Positions 1 through 7,544 of a stretch of 64,000 bases of DNA are shown here, piece by piece (the stretch's first letter is position 1; every line of letters begins with the position of its first letter). A model generated the notes under the pieces. It was not told the DNA's origin, did not search any database, and was given only the letters and a program-made list of their open reading frames with translations. The translations under genes and the position numbers were made by a program. The DNA lies in assembly GCF_000284015.1 (NCBI RefSeq), contig NC_016943.1:2521541-2585540 (forward strand), given 5' to 3'. Source of the stretch: Blastococcus saxobsidens DD2. GTDB lineage: Bacteria > Actinomycetota > Actinomycetes > Mycobacteriales > Geodermatophilaceae.

Positions 1-250
1 GACGCTGCCGTCCTCGCCCCGGAAGACCTCCAGCCACCCCTCGTCACCGACCTCCGGGTCGGTGAGGACGACGGCCGCGGTGCTCCGATCCCAGCGGGAT
101 GCCGGTCAGTTGGTAGTCCAGCTGCGGCACCAGGGCCTCGTAGGCCTGGTCGGAGAGGCCGCGCCAGGCGGGGAGCAGGTCGCCGTCCAGGGCGAGGAAG
201 GGCTCGCCGTTGGTCCAGCAGCGGCCGACGTGCGTCCAGGCGGGTGGCAT
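1..250 (-). pseudogene. Frameshifted immunity-like protein gene, cut by window edge
   Basis: An ATG at 250 follows a good ribosome site (GGGAGGA) and opens a frame containing WTNGEPFLALDGDLLPAWRG, which loosely recalls Imm21-type immunity proteins with a GGP-like turn and an LLPxW motif. The frame runs out of sense near position 93. From there the neighbouring frame carries the clearly protein-like stretch WDRSTAAVVLTDPEVG up to the window edge, while that second frame has a stop at 106-108. One base too many near 94-97 explains both. The gene is therefore either a pseudogene or a sequence error. It lies 22 bases after the regulator remnant at 273-362 and probably formed one operon with it. 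The family assignment is weak. Confidence 0.45.
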
Positions 251-272
251 GCCGCCATCCTCCCGGAGCGGC

Positions 273-362
273 TCAGCCCGCGTCGGCCGCGACGATCTTC
301 TGCAGCGCGCGGACGTGACCGCGGTAGGCGCGGGTGCCCTCCGGCGTGAGGGGCGTTTCCGT
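273..362 (-). pseudogene. C-terminal remnant of a winged-helix transcriptional regulator
   Basis: In the minus strand the stretch LTPEGTRAYRGHVRALQKIV ends at a TGA (275-273). LTPEGxxxYxxHVxAL is the usual wing and last helix of small MarR/PadR-like winged-helix regulators. Upstream of about 362 the frame no longer resembles the family, so only about 25-30 codons remain. The missing body would have to lie where the vapBC promoter now begins, which suggests that the toxin-antitoxin pair or a deletion removed it. Confidence 0.45.
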
Positions 363-428
363 ATTGGAAGCAGTAGCGCCGAGTCTTCTGCACGGAATCC
401 ATCACCGCACCGGACCTCCGCCAGGCCC

Positions 429-458
429 CTTGACTTAGTCCGACCTAGTCAAGACGAT
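429..458 (+). promoter_or_regulatory. vapBC promoter and palindromic operator
   Basis: CTTGACT (429-435) and AGTCAAG (447-453) form an inverted repeat with 7-base arms and an 11-base spacer; the left arm contains a -35 like TTGACT (430-435). Seventeen bases later a weak -10 (GACGAT, 453-458) lies 6 bases before the GTG of the antitoxin. An operator overlapping the promoter is what VapBC autorepression needs. The use is inferred; the palindrome is seen directly. Confidence 0.6.
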
Positions 459-464
459 GATCCG

Positions 465-710
465 GTGACGCGGACCGTGAACGTGCACGAGGCGAAGACG
501 CACCTGTCCCGGCTGCTGGAGGCGGTCGAGGCGGGAGAGGACGTCGTCATCGCGCGGGCCGGCAAGCCGGTCGCCCGATTGGTGTCCGCCACCGTGCGGA
601 CCGCGCCGCGCACCCCCGGGTCATGGCGGGGGTGCGGCTTCGTCGCCGACGACTTCGACGAGACGCCCGAAGACCTGATCACCGCCTTCCACGGTGACAT
701 CAACCCGTGA
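465..710 (+). CDS. vapB: Type II antitoxin, Phd/YefM (VapB-like) family
   Basis: This 81-residue protein opens with VTRTVNVHEAKTHLSRLLEA, the standard beta-helix-helix DNA-binding start of Phd/YefM antitoxins, followed by GEDVVIARAGKPVARLV. The C-terminal part (FVADDFDETPEDLITAF) is the acidic segment that normally wraps round the PIN toxin. The GTG at 465 was chosen because it sits 7 bases after the -10; a second GTG at 477 would still keep the conserved core. Its stop overlaps the toxin start by four bases (GTGA), so the two are translationally coupled. It neutralises the VapC at 707 and, with it, should repress the palindrome at 429-453. Confidence 0.88.
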   Translation: MTRTVNVHEAKTHLSRLLEAVEAGEDVVIARAGKPVARLVSATVRTAPRTPGSWRGCGFVADDFDETPEDLITAFHGDINP

Positions 711-1081
711 CCCTGTTGCTGGACACGCACGTCCTGCTGTGGTGGATGTTCGACGACGACCGGCTGACATCGGCGATGCGGGAAGCGATCTCCGACCCCG
801 CGACATCGGTCGCGGTGTCGGCGGTCTCCGCCTGGGAGCTGGCGATCAAGGCGGCGCTCGGAAAGCTGGCGATCCCGGATGACCTGACCGAGGAGATCCA
901 GCGACAGGGCTTCGCCGCCATCCCGGTAACCGTGGAGGACGGTGTGGCGGCCGGCGCGCTACCGCGACACCATGCCAATCCTTTCGACCGGATGCTGATC
1001 GCTCAGGCTCTGCGACGGGGGCTTGTTCTCGTGACGGCGGATCGACGTTTCGCCGACTACGACGTCCCGACTCTGGCCTAG
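707..1081 (+). CDS. vapC: VapC-type PIN-domain ribonuclease toxin
   Basis: A 124-residue single PIN domain. The four acidic metal ligands are present: Asp6 in LLLDTHVLLW, Glu44 in AWELAIK, Asp94 in NPFDRMLIAQ and Asp112 in LVTADRRF. This variant (WELAIK plus HxxPFDRxL) matches the VapC subgroup paired with Phd/YefM antitoxins. Such toxins cut tRNA or rRNA with Mg2+ and stop translation until the antitoxin recovers. The start overlaps the antitoxin stop by four bases. Nothing in it is broken, so the pair looks functional. The RNA target cannot be read from the sequence. Confidence 0.92.
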   Translation: MTLLLDTHVLLWWMFDDDRLTSAMREAISDPATSVAVSAVSAWELAIKAALGKLAIPDDLTEEIQRQGFAAIPVTVEDGVAAGALPRHHANPFDRMLIAQALRRGLVLVTADRRFADYDVPTLA

Positions 1082-1557
1082 TAGTCGGACGGTCGGAGGG
1101 GGACTCCAGAGGGGCTTCTCATCGATGAGTTGACATAACGTTGATTATCGGCGCGCAGCCACGAGTGCGGGAAAGGGGTTGTCGATCTTGGCGGACTCGC
1201 TGATCGCTGTGCCGAACCGGCGGGCGTTCACGAGTCACCGCCACCGTCCTCGTCGCCGCACCGCGCCATGCCGTCCGCGACGATCTCCGCAACGGCCGGT
1301 CCGACCGTGGCCGCGACGGCGGATGGCCACCGGTGACCTCGCCCGCCGGTGTGCGACTCCCCCGTCATGATCATCGACGATCACGATCGTCCGTGCCCGC
1401 CGCCGGGCGCCGGATCGTCGTCCGGGCGACCCGTGGTGCATGGCGGGAATCTCCGGAGGTAGCTCTGCCCTACAGGCTGGGGCTACCCTCGATACGTCAC
1501 TGTGACGCAACCAGTGCCGTGCCCGTCGTTCGACGGGCGGTCGACCGTCGCCGTTCG
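1082..1557. other. Gene-free stretch with a small AT-rich island
   Basis: No frame here has convincing protein character. At 1125-1151 there is an AT-rich island, unusual for this DNA, with the near-repeat GTTGACAT / GTTGATTAT and the short inverted pair ATAA / TTAT. It could be a leftover of a mobile element boundary or a binding site. The rest is plain GC-rich DNA up to the lipoprotein promoter. Confidence 0.5.
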
Positions 1558-1563
1558 TAGGGT
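1558..1563 (+). promoter_or_regulatory. -10 box TAGGGT for the lipoprotein gene
   Basis: TAGGGT lies 6 bases before the ATG at 1570, the spacing expected for a leaderless transcript. Confidence 0.55.
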
Positions 1564-1569
1564 CGCACC

Positions 1570-1800
1570 ATGAGAACCCGACGGCCGTTCGCCGCACTGA
1601 TGACCTCGCTGGCTCTGTTCGGCGGAGCTGCATCGCTGACCGCCTGCGGTGACCCGGCCGGGCTGGACCGCAACGACGGCTCGACCGACGACGTGGTCGA
1701 GACGGCCGACCCGGAGGAGGCGGACCGGGAGAACCTGCCGGACGTCAGCAACAAGGAGCCCGGGAGCGACACCGACGACGACACCCAGGACCCGGACTGA
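1570..1800 (+). CDS. Small acidic lipoprotein
   Basis: A 76-residue protein with a basic start (MRTRRPF), a hydrophobic stretch and the lipobox LTAC, so Cys26 should be lipidated and the mature chain held on the outer face of the membrane. The mature part of about 50 residues is almost all Asp, Glu, Asn, Ser and Pro, and is probably disordered. No family is recognised. The start is supported by a -10 box six bases upstream (leaderless) and by the lack of any competing ribosome site. It converges on the zinc-ribbon gene at 1811-2218. Confidence 0.75.
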   Translation: MRTRRPFAALMTSLALFGGAASLTACGDPAGLDRNDGSTDDVVETADPEEADRENLPDVSNKEPGSDTDDDTQDPD

Positions 1801-1810
1801 GCGCAGCGGC

Positions 1811-2218
1811 TCAGCTGGAGCGTTCGGTGACCCACAGCCGGTCCAGCCGGCCGGTCGAGTGCACCAGATCGGCCAGCGAACGCTCCAACTCGGCCTTGGT
1901 CGGCCGCTCCTGGAGCAGGGTCTGGACGTCCTCGAGTGCGCAGCGCAGCTGGAACAGCCGGTCCTGCAGCCCGTCGAGCTCCGCCCGGGACACCAGGACG
2001 ACGTCGCCCGGCAGCCCCGCCTTGGCGGTCGCCGACCGCTGCTCGTAGGCCCGTTGCCGGCACGCCTGGCCGCAGTACAGGCGGGGACGGCCCACCGACC
2101 CCTGCTGCGGAAGGACACGGCGGCACCACCCGCAGCGCCGCTCGTCGTCACTCCCCCGGCTGGGGAGAGGAACGAGGGGTGCCGAGGTGACGCTCCCGGA
2201 CGCGTGCTGCTGTGCCAC
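1811..2218 (-). CDS. Zinc-ribbon plus coiled-coil protein, function unknown
   Basis: A 135-residue protein from a GTG at 2218. Residues 29-57 carry a four-cysteine site: CGWC, then GRPRLYCGQACRQRAYEQR. The pattern CxxC-x(n)-GRPRxYCxxxCRxxAY is widespread in small uncharacterised actinobacterial proteins and is likely to bind zinc. Residues 70-135 (LVSRAELDGLQDRLFQLRCA and on) form a heptad-like helix, probably a dimerising coiled coil. That design would suit a nucleic-acid-binding adaptor, but no function is known. It is divergent from the C-S lyase at 2291, with a 72-base shared promoter space. Confidence 0.7.
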   Translation of the reverse strand: MAQQHASGSVTSAPLVPLPSRGSDDERRCGWCRRVLPQQGSVGRPRLYCGQACRQRAYEQRSATAKAGLPGDVVLVSRAELDGLQDRLFQLRCALEDVQTLLQERPTKAELERSLADLVHSTGRLDRLWVTERSS

Positions 2219-2290
2219 GACTGCGCACGCTAGACGCCGCCGCCGACAGCTTCTGGTGACACGCCAGGACAACCGCACGGAAGGTGCGAG

Positions 2291-3469
2291 ATGACCCATC
2301 CCTCCCCGGAGGACCTCTCCCCGGTTTTCGATGCGCTCAGTGAGGAGGGGCTCCGCGCCGCCGGCAGCCTCAAGTGGACCAGGTACGCCGGGGCCCTGGG
2401 CGCCTTCGTGGCCGAGATGGACTTCGGGACGGCGCCGGTGGTCACCCGCGCGCTGATCGCTGCGGTGGAGGCCGGCCGCTTGGGCTACCTCACACCCGTT
2501 GCCGCCACCGACATGGCCCGGGCCTGCGCGCGGTGGCAGTTCGACCGGTACGGCTGGGCGGTCCCGCCTGAGTGGGTGACCCCGTTGCCCGACGTCCTGG
2601 CCGGGCTCCAGGCCGCCATCGAGCACTTCACTCCCGCCGGGAGCCCGGTCGTCCTGCCCACGCCCGCCTACATGCCCTTCCTCAACGTCCCCGGCCTCCT
2701 GGGCCGCGAGCTGATCGAGGTCCCGATGGTGCGGCGCGACGGCCGCCCGACCTACGACCTGGACGGGATCGCGCGCGCGTTCGACCAGGGCGGCCGGTTG
2801 TTCGTGCACTGCAATCCGCACAATCCCACGGGGCGCGTGTTCAGCACGGCCGAGCAGCTCGAGCTGGCCGACGTCGTCGACCGCTCCGGCGCGCGGGTGT
2901 TCTCCGACGAGATCCACGCACCGCTTGTCCTGCCGGGAGCGGTGCACCGCCCCTACGCCTCGCTCGGCCCGGTCCCCGCGGGCCACACCGTCACGGCGAC
3001 GTCGGCGTCGAAGGCGTGGAACCTGCCGGGCCTGAAGGCCGCCCAGCTGATCGTGTCCGCCGCCGCCGACGCCGAGCACTGGGCGCGGGTCGGCTTCCTC
3101 GCCGGGCACGGAGCCGCCACCCCCGGCGTGCTCGCAGCCACCGTCGCCTACGCCGAGGGTGGGCCGTGGCTGGACGGGGTGCTCGGCTACCTGGCCGGCA
3201 ACCGCCGGCTCCTGGCCGAGCTGCTGGCCCAGCAGATCCCGGCCATCGGGTTCGCACCCCCTGAGGGCACCTACCTGGCCTGGCTGGACTGCCGCGAGCT
3301 GGGCCTGGCCGGGCGCGCCGGCGACTTCTTCCTGGAGCAGGCGGGGGTAGCCCTGGTCGACGGCGCCGACTGCGGCGCCCCGGGCCACGTGCGGCTGAAC
3401 TTCGCGACGTCGCGGCCGCTGCTCACCGCCATGGTCGAGCGGATGGCCGCGGCGCTGGGACGGTCCTGA
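2291..3469 (+). CDS. PLP-dependent C-S lyase, MalY/PatB family
   Basis: A 392-residue fold-type I aminotransferase-like enzyme of the MalY/PatB cystathionine beta-lyase group. The PLP lysine is Lys241 in SASKAWNLPGLKAAQLI, a signature of this subgroup, and HCNPHNPTGRVF is the ring-stacking region with Asp at FSDEIHAPLV. It should split carbon-sulfur bonds of cystathionine or other cysteine S-conjugates, giving pyruvate, ammonia and a thiol, in the cytoplasm. GGAAGGTGCGAG precedes the ATG as a ribosome site. The length is normal. Substrate preference cannot be told from sequence alone. Confidence 0.88.
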   Translation: MTHPSPEDLSPVFDALSEEGLRAAGSLKWTRYAGALGAFVAEMDFGTAPVVTRALIAAVEAGRLGYLTPVAATDMARACARWQFDRYGWAVPPEWVTPLPDVLAGLQAAIEHFTPAGSPVVLPTPAYMPFLNVPGLLGRELIEVPMVRRDGRPTYDLDGIARAFDQGGRLFVHCNPHNPTGRVFSTAEQLELADVVDRSGARVFSDEIHAPLVLPGAVHRPYASLGPVPAGHTVTATSASKAWNLPGLKAAQLIVSAAADAEHWARVGFLAGHGAATPGVLAATVAYAEGGPWLDGVLGYLAGNRRLLAELLAQQIPAIGFAPPEGTYLAWLDCRELGLAGRAGDFFLEQAGVALVDGADCGAPGHVRLNFATSRPLLTAMVERMAAALGRS

Positions 3470-3501
3470 CAGGGCCCCGCACGGGTCCGGTGCGCTGCCA
3501 C

Positions 3502-3507
3502 TAGCGT
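3502..3507 (+). promoter_or_regulatory. -10 box TAGCGT for the glycerophosphodiesterase gene
   Basis: TAGCGT is 6 bases before the GTG at 3514; a leaderless start is predicted. Confidence 0.55.
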
Positions 3508-3513
3508 GAACGC

Positions 3514-4290
3514 GTGCCTGCCGCGCGGTTCGCCTTCCTGGACGCGCCGACGCCGTTGGCCATGGCGCACCGGGGCGGCGCCATCGAGCACCTGGAGAAC
3601 ACCATGCCGGCCTTCCAGGCCTGCGTGGACCTGGGTTACCGCTACCTGGAGACCGATGTCCAGGTCACCGCCGACGGCGTGCTCGTGGCCTTCCACGATC
3701 CCACCCTGGAGCGGATCACCGACGGCACCGGGCGGATCGACGGGCTCACGTGGGCGCAGGTGTCCGAGGCCCGCATCGGCGGCCGGGAGCCGATCGTGCG
3801 CCTGGAGGACCTGCTGGCCGCCTGGCCCGACGTCTGCTTCAACCTCGACATCAAGGCGGCCGGCGTGCTGGCTCCGCTGGTGCGCCTCACCCGCCGCATG
3901 GCGGTGACCGACCGGATCTGCCTCGGGTCCTTCTCCGACGCACGGATCGCCGCGGCCCGGCGGCTGTTCGGCCCCACCGTGTGCACCTCGCTCGGGCCGC
4001 GCGGGGTCGCTGCGCTGCGGCTGTCGTCCTACTCCCCGCGCGCCGCCGGCCTGGTGCGCATCTCGGCCGGGTGTGCGCAGGTCCCCCTGCAACTCGGTGG
4101 CCGGGCACTGGTCGACGAGCGGTTCGTGGCCGCCGCCCACGCCCGTGGTCTGCAGGTGCACGTGTGGACCGTGGACGACCCGGTCGAGGCCGAGGCAATG
4201 CTCGATCTCGGCGTCGACGGGATCATGACCGACCGGCCGGCCATGCTGCGCGAACTGCTGGAGAAGCGCGGCCAGTGGACGCCGCGGTGA
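3514..4290 (+). CDS. Glycerophosphodiester phosphodiesterase
   Basis: A 258-residue single-domain GDPD enzyme with a TIM-barrel fold. Catalytic and metal residues are visible: His19-Arg20 in AHRGGAIEHLENTMPAF (Glu28, Asn29), Glu46 and Asp48 in YLETDVQVTADG, and His61 in AFHDPTLERITDGTG. It hydrolyses glycerophosphodiesters such as deacylated phospholipids to glycerol 3-phosphate and an alcohol. There is no signal peptide, so it acts in the cytoplasm. The GTG start fits the -10 box 6 bases upstream. Its stop overlaps the next start (GTGA), so it is coupled to the acyltransferase; together they could recycle lipid head groups and rebuild phosphatidate. Confidence 0.92.
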   Translation: MPAARFAFLDAPTPLAMAHRGGAIEHLENTMPAFQACVDLGYRYLETDVQVTADGVLVAFHDPTLERITDGTGRIDGLTWAQVSEARIGGREPIVRLEDLLAAWPDVCFNLDIKAAGVLAPLVRLTRRMAVTDRICLGSFSDARIAAARRLFGPTVCTSLGPRGVAALRLSSYSPRAAGLVRISAGCAQVPLQLGGRALVDERFVAAAHARGLQVHVWTVDDPVEAEAMLDLGVDGIMTDRPAMLRELLEKRGQWTPR

Positions 4291-5177
4291 GCATCGGCGC
4301 GCGGCTGCGCCGCTGGCACCCGCGCACTCCGCCGCTGCCGCAGGACCTCGCCGACCTCGTCCGGGCCGGGGATCCGGAGTGGTTCGCCCGCGAGCTGGCG
4401 ATCGCCGTCGCGCCGCCGTGGTGGGTGTGGACTCACCTGCTGCGCCGCTTCTCCTGGGTGGTGGGCATCTTCGGCCGGGTGGAGGTGACCGGCAGCATCC
4501 CCGAGGAGCTGCGCCGCGGGCCGCTGCTGCTGGCCGCCAACCACATCGGCGACTTCGATCCGTTCGTCATCGCCGTCGCTCTGCACAGGCTGGGTGTGGC
4601 GCCGCGGATCATGACCACCGGCGGGATCATCTCCGCACCCGTGGCCGGTGCACTCCTCGAGCGCACCGGCGCCATCCGGGTGGAGCGGGGCACGGAGCTG
4701 GCCCGGCACGCGGTGCGGGTGACCGAGGTGGCGCTGGTCCACGGCGGGCACGTCGTCGCCTATCCGGAGGGGCGGGTGGGCCTGGCGCCGGACTTCTGGC
4801 CCGAGCGCGGGCGCACCGGCATGGCTCGGCTGGCCCTCGGGCTGCGGGTCCCGGTGATCCCGGTGAGCCAGTGGGGGGCGCACGAGGTGCTGCAGTACGG
4901 CAACGACTGGGGAAAGCTGCGCACGCTCTTGCGGGCCGTCGTGCGGCGTCCGGCGCTGCGGGTCCACGTCGGCCCGCCCGTCGTCTTCGACGACCTGCAG
5001 ATGGGCCGGGTCGGGGACGCCAACCGGGCGCGCATGCGCATCGCCGCAGCGTTGACCCGCGGCCTGCGCCCGCTGCGCGCCGACGAGCTGGACGCCCCGG
5101 CCTTCCGCGACCCGACGCGCCCGACGACGGCCGTCGCCGCGTTCCCCGGCGGGATCGTTCCGGACGACATCCCGTGA
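4287..5177 (+). CDS. PlsC-like 1-acylglycerol-3-phosphate acyltransferase
   Basis: A 296-residue acyltransferase. The HxxxxD catalytic motif appears as NHIGDFDPF, and the acceptor-phosphate motif as YPEGRVGL. A hydrophobic Trp-rich segment before the catalytic motif (PPWWVWTHLLRRF) probably lies in the membrane interface. The likely reaction is acyl transfer from acyl-CoA or acyl-ACP to a lysophospholipid. GTG at 4287 was chosen for its four-base overlap with the upstream stop; GTG at 4275 is the only near alternative. This is one of two PlsC-type proteins in the window (the other at 13051-13911), and which of them is the housekeeping enzyme is unclear. Confidence 0.85.
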   Translation: MSIGARLRRWHPRTPPLPQDLADLVRAGDPEWFARELAIAVAPPWWVWTHLLRRFSWVVGIFGRVEVTGSIPEELRRGPLLLAANHIGDFDPFVIAVALHRLGVAPRIMTTGGIISAPVAGALLERTGAIRVERGTELARHAVRVTEVALVHGGHVVAYPEGRVGLAPDFWPERGRTGMARLALGLRVPVIPVSQWGAHEVLQYGNDWGKLRTLLRAVVRRPALRVHVGPPVVFDDLQMGRVGDANRARMRIAAALTRGLRPLRADELDAPAFRDPTRPTTAVAAFPGGIVPDDIP

Positions 5178-5229
5178 CGGGGTCGCCCCGGTACTGGACC
5201 GGGCCGGAACGGACTGGAAATCTGCCGCG

Positions 5230-6603
5230 GTGACCACTGCCCCGCCCGCCACCGGTCCGTCGGTGCCGCCGGTCGATCGCGCGCTCCGGCGCGAGCGCTT
5301 CGGCTGGTACTCCTACGACTGGGCGATGTCGGTCTTCAACACCTCGGTGACGACCGTCTTCCTGGCGCCCTACCTGACCTCGATCGCCGAGGCCGCCGCG
5401 GACGCCGACGGTCGCATCCACCCGCTGGGGATCAGCGTCCCGGCGGGGAGCTTCTTCGGCTACGTCCTGTCGCTGTCGGTGCTCCTGCAGGTGCTGGTCC
5501 TCCCCCTCACCGGCGCGATCGCCGACCGGAGCGGCCGCAAGCGCCAGCTCCTGGCCGGGTTCGCCACCCTGGGCTCGCTGTGCACGATGGCGATGTTCTT
5601 CGTCGCCGACGACCGGTACCTCCTCGGCGCCTCGCTGTTCATCGTGGCCAACCTCTGCTTCGGCGCCGCGACGGTCGTCTACTACTCGTGGCTGCCCGAC
5701 CTCGCCGGCCCCGACGAGCGGGACAAGGTCTCCAGCCGCGGCTGGGCCTTCGGCTACCTCGGCGGGGCGCTGCTCCTCGCGCTGAGCCTGGCCCTGTTCA
5801 CCCAGCACGAGAGCCTCGGCCTGACCGAGGGCGAGGCGGTGCGGATCTCCCTGGCCTCGGCCGGCGTCTGGTGGGCGGGCTTCACCGTCGTCAGCGTCAC
5901 GCTGCTGCGCAACCGCCGGCCCCAGCACGTCGTCCCGGCCGGCCGGTCGAGGGGCGCGCTGTCCGGTGGATTCCGGCAGTTGGGCGCCACGCTCAAGGAC
6001 CTGCGCCGCTACCGCCTCACGCTCTGGTTCCTGGTGGCCTACCTGCTCTACAACGACGGCATCCAGACCGTCATCGGCGTCTCTGCCCAGTACGGCGCCG
6101 AGCAGCTGGAGCTGAGCCAGACGACGCTGGTCTCGGCGATCCTGCTGGTGCAGGTCGTGGCGTTCCTCGGGGCACTGGCTCTGGGCCGGACGGCAGCGCT
6201 GATCGGGGCCAAGCGGACCGTGCTGGGGGCCCTGGTCGTCTGGACCGGCGTGCTCGTCGCCGCCTACTTCCTGCAGACCGGGGCCGCCGTCCAGTTCTAC
6301 GTGCTGGCGTCGGTGATCGGGTTCGTCCTGGGCGGTAGCCAGGCGCTGTCCCGGTCGATGTTCAGCCAGCTGATCCCGCCCGGCAAGGAGGCCGAGTACT
6401 TCGGTCTCTACGAGATCAGCGACCGCGGCACCAGTTGGCTCGGGCCGTTCCTGTTCGCCCTGACCTACCAGCTGACCGACTCCTACCGGTACGCCATCTT
6501 CAGCCTGATCTTCTTCTTCGTCGCCGGCTTCTACCTGCTCGCCAAGCTCGATCTGCGCCAGGCGATCGTCGAAGCCGGCAACACCCCACCGGAGCGCGTG
6601 TGA
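5230..6603 (+). CDS. MFS transporter, UMF1/Atg22-like family
   Basis: A 457-residue membrane protein with about 12 predicted transmembrane helices. The start FGWYSYDWAMSVFNTSVTTV is the hallmark of UMF1 transporters related to yeast vacuolar Atg22. The MFS loop motif is present as GAIADRSGRKRQLL between helices 2 and 3, and a second highly conserved piece is GSQALSRSMFSQLIP. Yeast Atg22 exports amino acids, but bacterial substrates are unknown. The GTG start and family length agree. Its stop overlaps the thymidine kinase start (GTGTGA), so both are probably on one transcript. Confidence 0.85.
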   Translation: MTTAPPATGPSVPPVDRALRRERFGWYSYDWAMSVFNTSVTTVFLAPYLTSIAEAAADADGRIHPLGISVPAGSFFGYVLSLSVLLQVLVLPLTGAIADRSGRKRQLLAGFATLGSLCTMAMFFVADDRYLLGASLFIVANLCFGAATVVYYSWLPDLAGPDERDKVSSRGWAFGYLGGALLLALSLALFTQHESLGLTEGEAVRISLASAGVWWAGFTVVSVTLLRNRRPQHVVPAGRSRGALSGGFRQLGATLKDLRRYRLTLWFLVAYLLYNDGIQTVIGVSAQYGAEQLELSQTTLVSAILLVQVVAFLGALALGRTAALIGAKRTVLGALVVWTGVLVAAYFLQTGAAVQFYVLASVIGFVLGGSQALSRSMFSQLIPPGKEAEYFGLYEISDRGTSWLGPFLFALTYQLTDSYRYAIFSLIFFFVAGFYLLAKLDLRQAIVEAGNTPPERV

Positions 6604-7355
6604 CCGCGGTCGAATCAGGGTCCCCGACCACTCCTCAGCCGCTGTCGTTCCCGGCCGCGGTGCCGGCGTCCGGGGACCGGCGCCGGCACCCCGCTCCGGC
6701 GCACCTGCGGTTCTTCCACGGGCCGATGGACTGCGGGAAGTCGACGCTGGCGCTGCAGGTGGACCACAACCACAGCCGGCAGGGTCGGCACGGCCTGCTG
6801 GTCACCCAGGGCGACCGCTCCGCCGCGCCGCAGATCAGCTCCCGCGTCGGGCTGTGCCGCGACGCCATCGACATCGACGGGGGTACCGATCTGCGGCTGC
6901 TCGTCCGGGACCGGTGGGCGGACGGCCACCGGGTGGACTACCTGATCGTCGACGAGGCGCAGTTCCTCTCCCCCGGCCAGGTGGACCAGCTCGCCGAGCT
7001 CGTGGACGAGTCGCACGTCGACGTCTACGCGTTCGGGCTGACGACCGACTTCCGCACCCGGCTGTTCCCGGGCACCCAGCGGCTGCTGGAGGTGGCCGAC
7101 GACGTCCAGCGCATCCAGGTCGAGGTGCTGTGCTGGTGCGGCCTGCCCGGGCTGCTCAACGCCCGCGTCGTCGACGGCGTCATGGTGCGCTCGGGGAAGA
7201 CCGTCGTCGTCGCCGACACCGCCCCTGCCGAACTGCCCGGGAAAGCCCCCGGCCCCTCCCCCGCCGTCCGGTACCAGGTGCTGTGCCGACGGCACTATGC
7301 GCGGGGTGAACTGGGGCCCACGGCGGCCGGGCCAGGGCAGCTGGCCCTGCCCTGA
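6600..7355 (+). CDS. tdk: Thymidine kinase
   Basis: A 251-residue type II thymidine kinase-like protein. The P-loop is GPMDCGKST (residues 41-49), the DxxE/Walker B part is YLIVDEAQFLSPGQVDQL, and the lasso/zinc region holds CWCGLPGLLNARVVDG with a later CRRHY. The usual two CxxC pairs are altered (CWC and a single C), so the zinc site may be incomplete. It phosphorylates thymidine to dTMP for salvage. An N-terminal extension of about 35 Pro/Arg-rich residues precedes the domain. The start at 6600 overlaps the upstream stop. Confidence 0.85.
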   Translation: MTAVESGSPTTPQPLSFPAAVPASGDRRRHPAPAHLRFFHGPMDCGKSTLALQVDHNHSRQGRHGLLVTQGDRSAAPQISSRVGLCRDAIDIDGGTDLRLLVRDRWADGHRVDYLIVDEAQFLSPGQVDQLAELVDESHVDVYAFGLTTDFRTRLFPGTQRLLEVADDVQRIQVEVLCWCGLPGLLNARVVDGVMVRSGKTVVVADTAPAELPGKAPGPSPAVRYQVLCRRHYARGELGPTAAGPGQLALP

Positions 7356-7430
7356 GCCGCGCTCTCACCCGTGCGAGGGGCGCTGACAGCCAAGATCCCA
7401 CCCCATGCGATGATGAGCAGCCGATTCGGC

Positions 7431-7456
7431 GGAATCTCTCCGCCTTTTTCGTCGTT
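7431..7456 (+). promoter_or_regulatory. SigR/SigH-type promoter of rbpA
   Basis: GGAAT (7431-7435) and GTT (7454-7456) are separated by exactly 18 bases, the consensus for the actinobacterial thiol-stress sigma factors (Streptomyces SigR, mycobacterial SigH). It lies about 90 bases upstream of rbpA. rbpA is a known SigR target in Streptomyces, so the site fits by both sequence and context. Confidence 0.7.
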
Positions 7457-7544
7457 TATCTCTCTGACTCCCCGATCAGCTGGGTAAGGCCCTGGCGATC
7501 GGACGTCGAGTCCCGACCGACACAAGACGAGAGGACGGTGTGCC

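Noticed and set aside
2236..3388. Open minus-strand frame opposite the C-S lyase, joined in frame to the zinc-ribbon gene
   Set aside because: The part opposite the lyase has no protein character; the real gene starts at GTG 2218.
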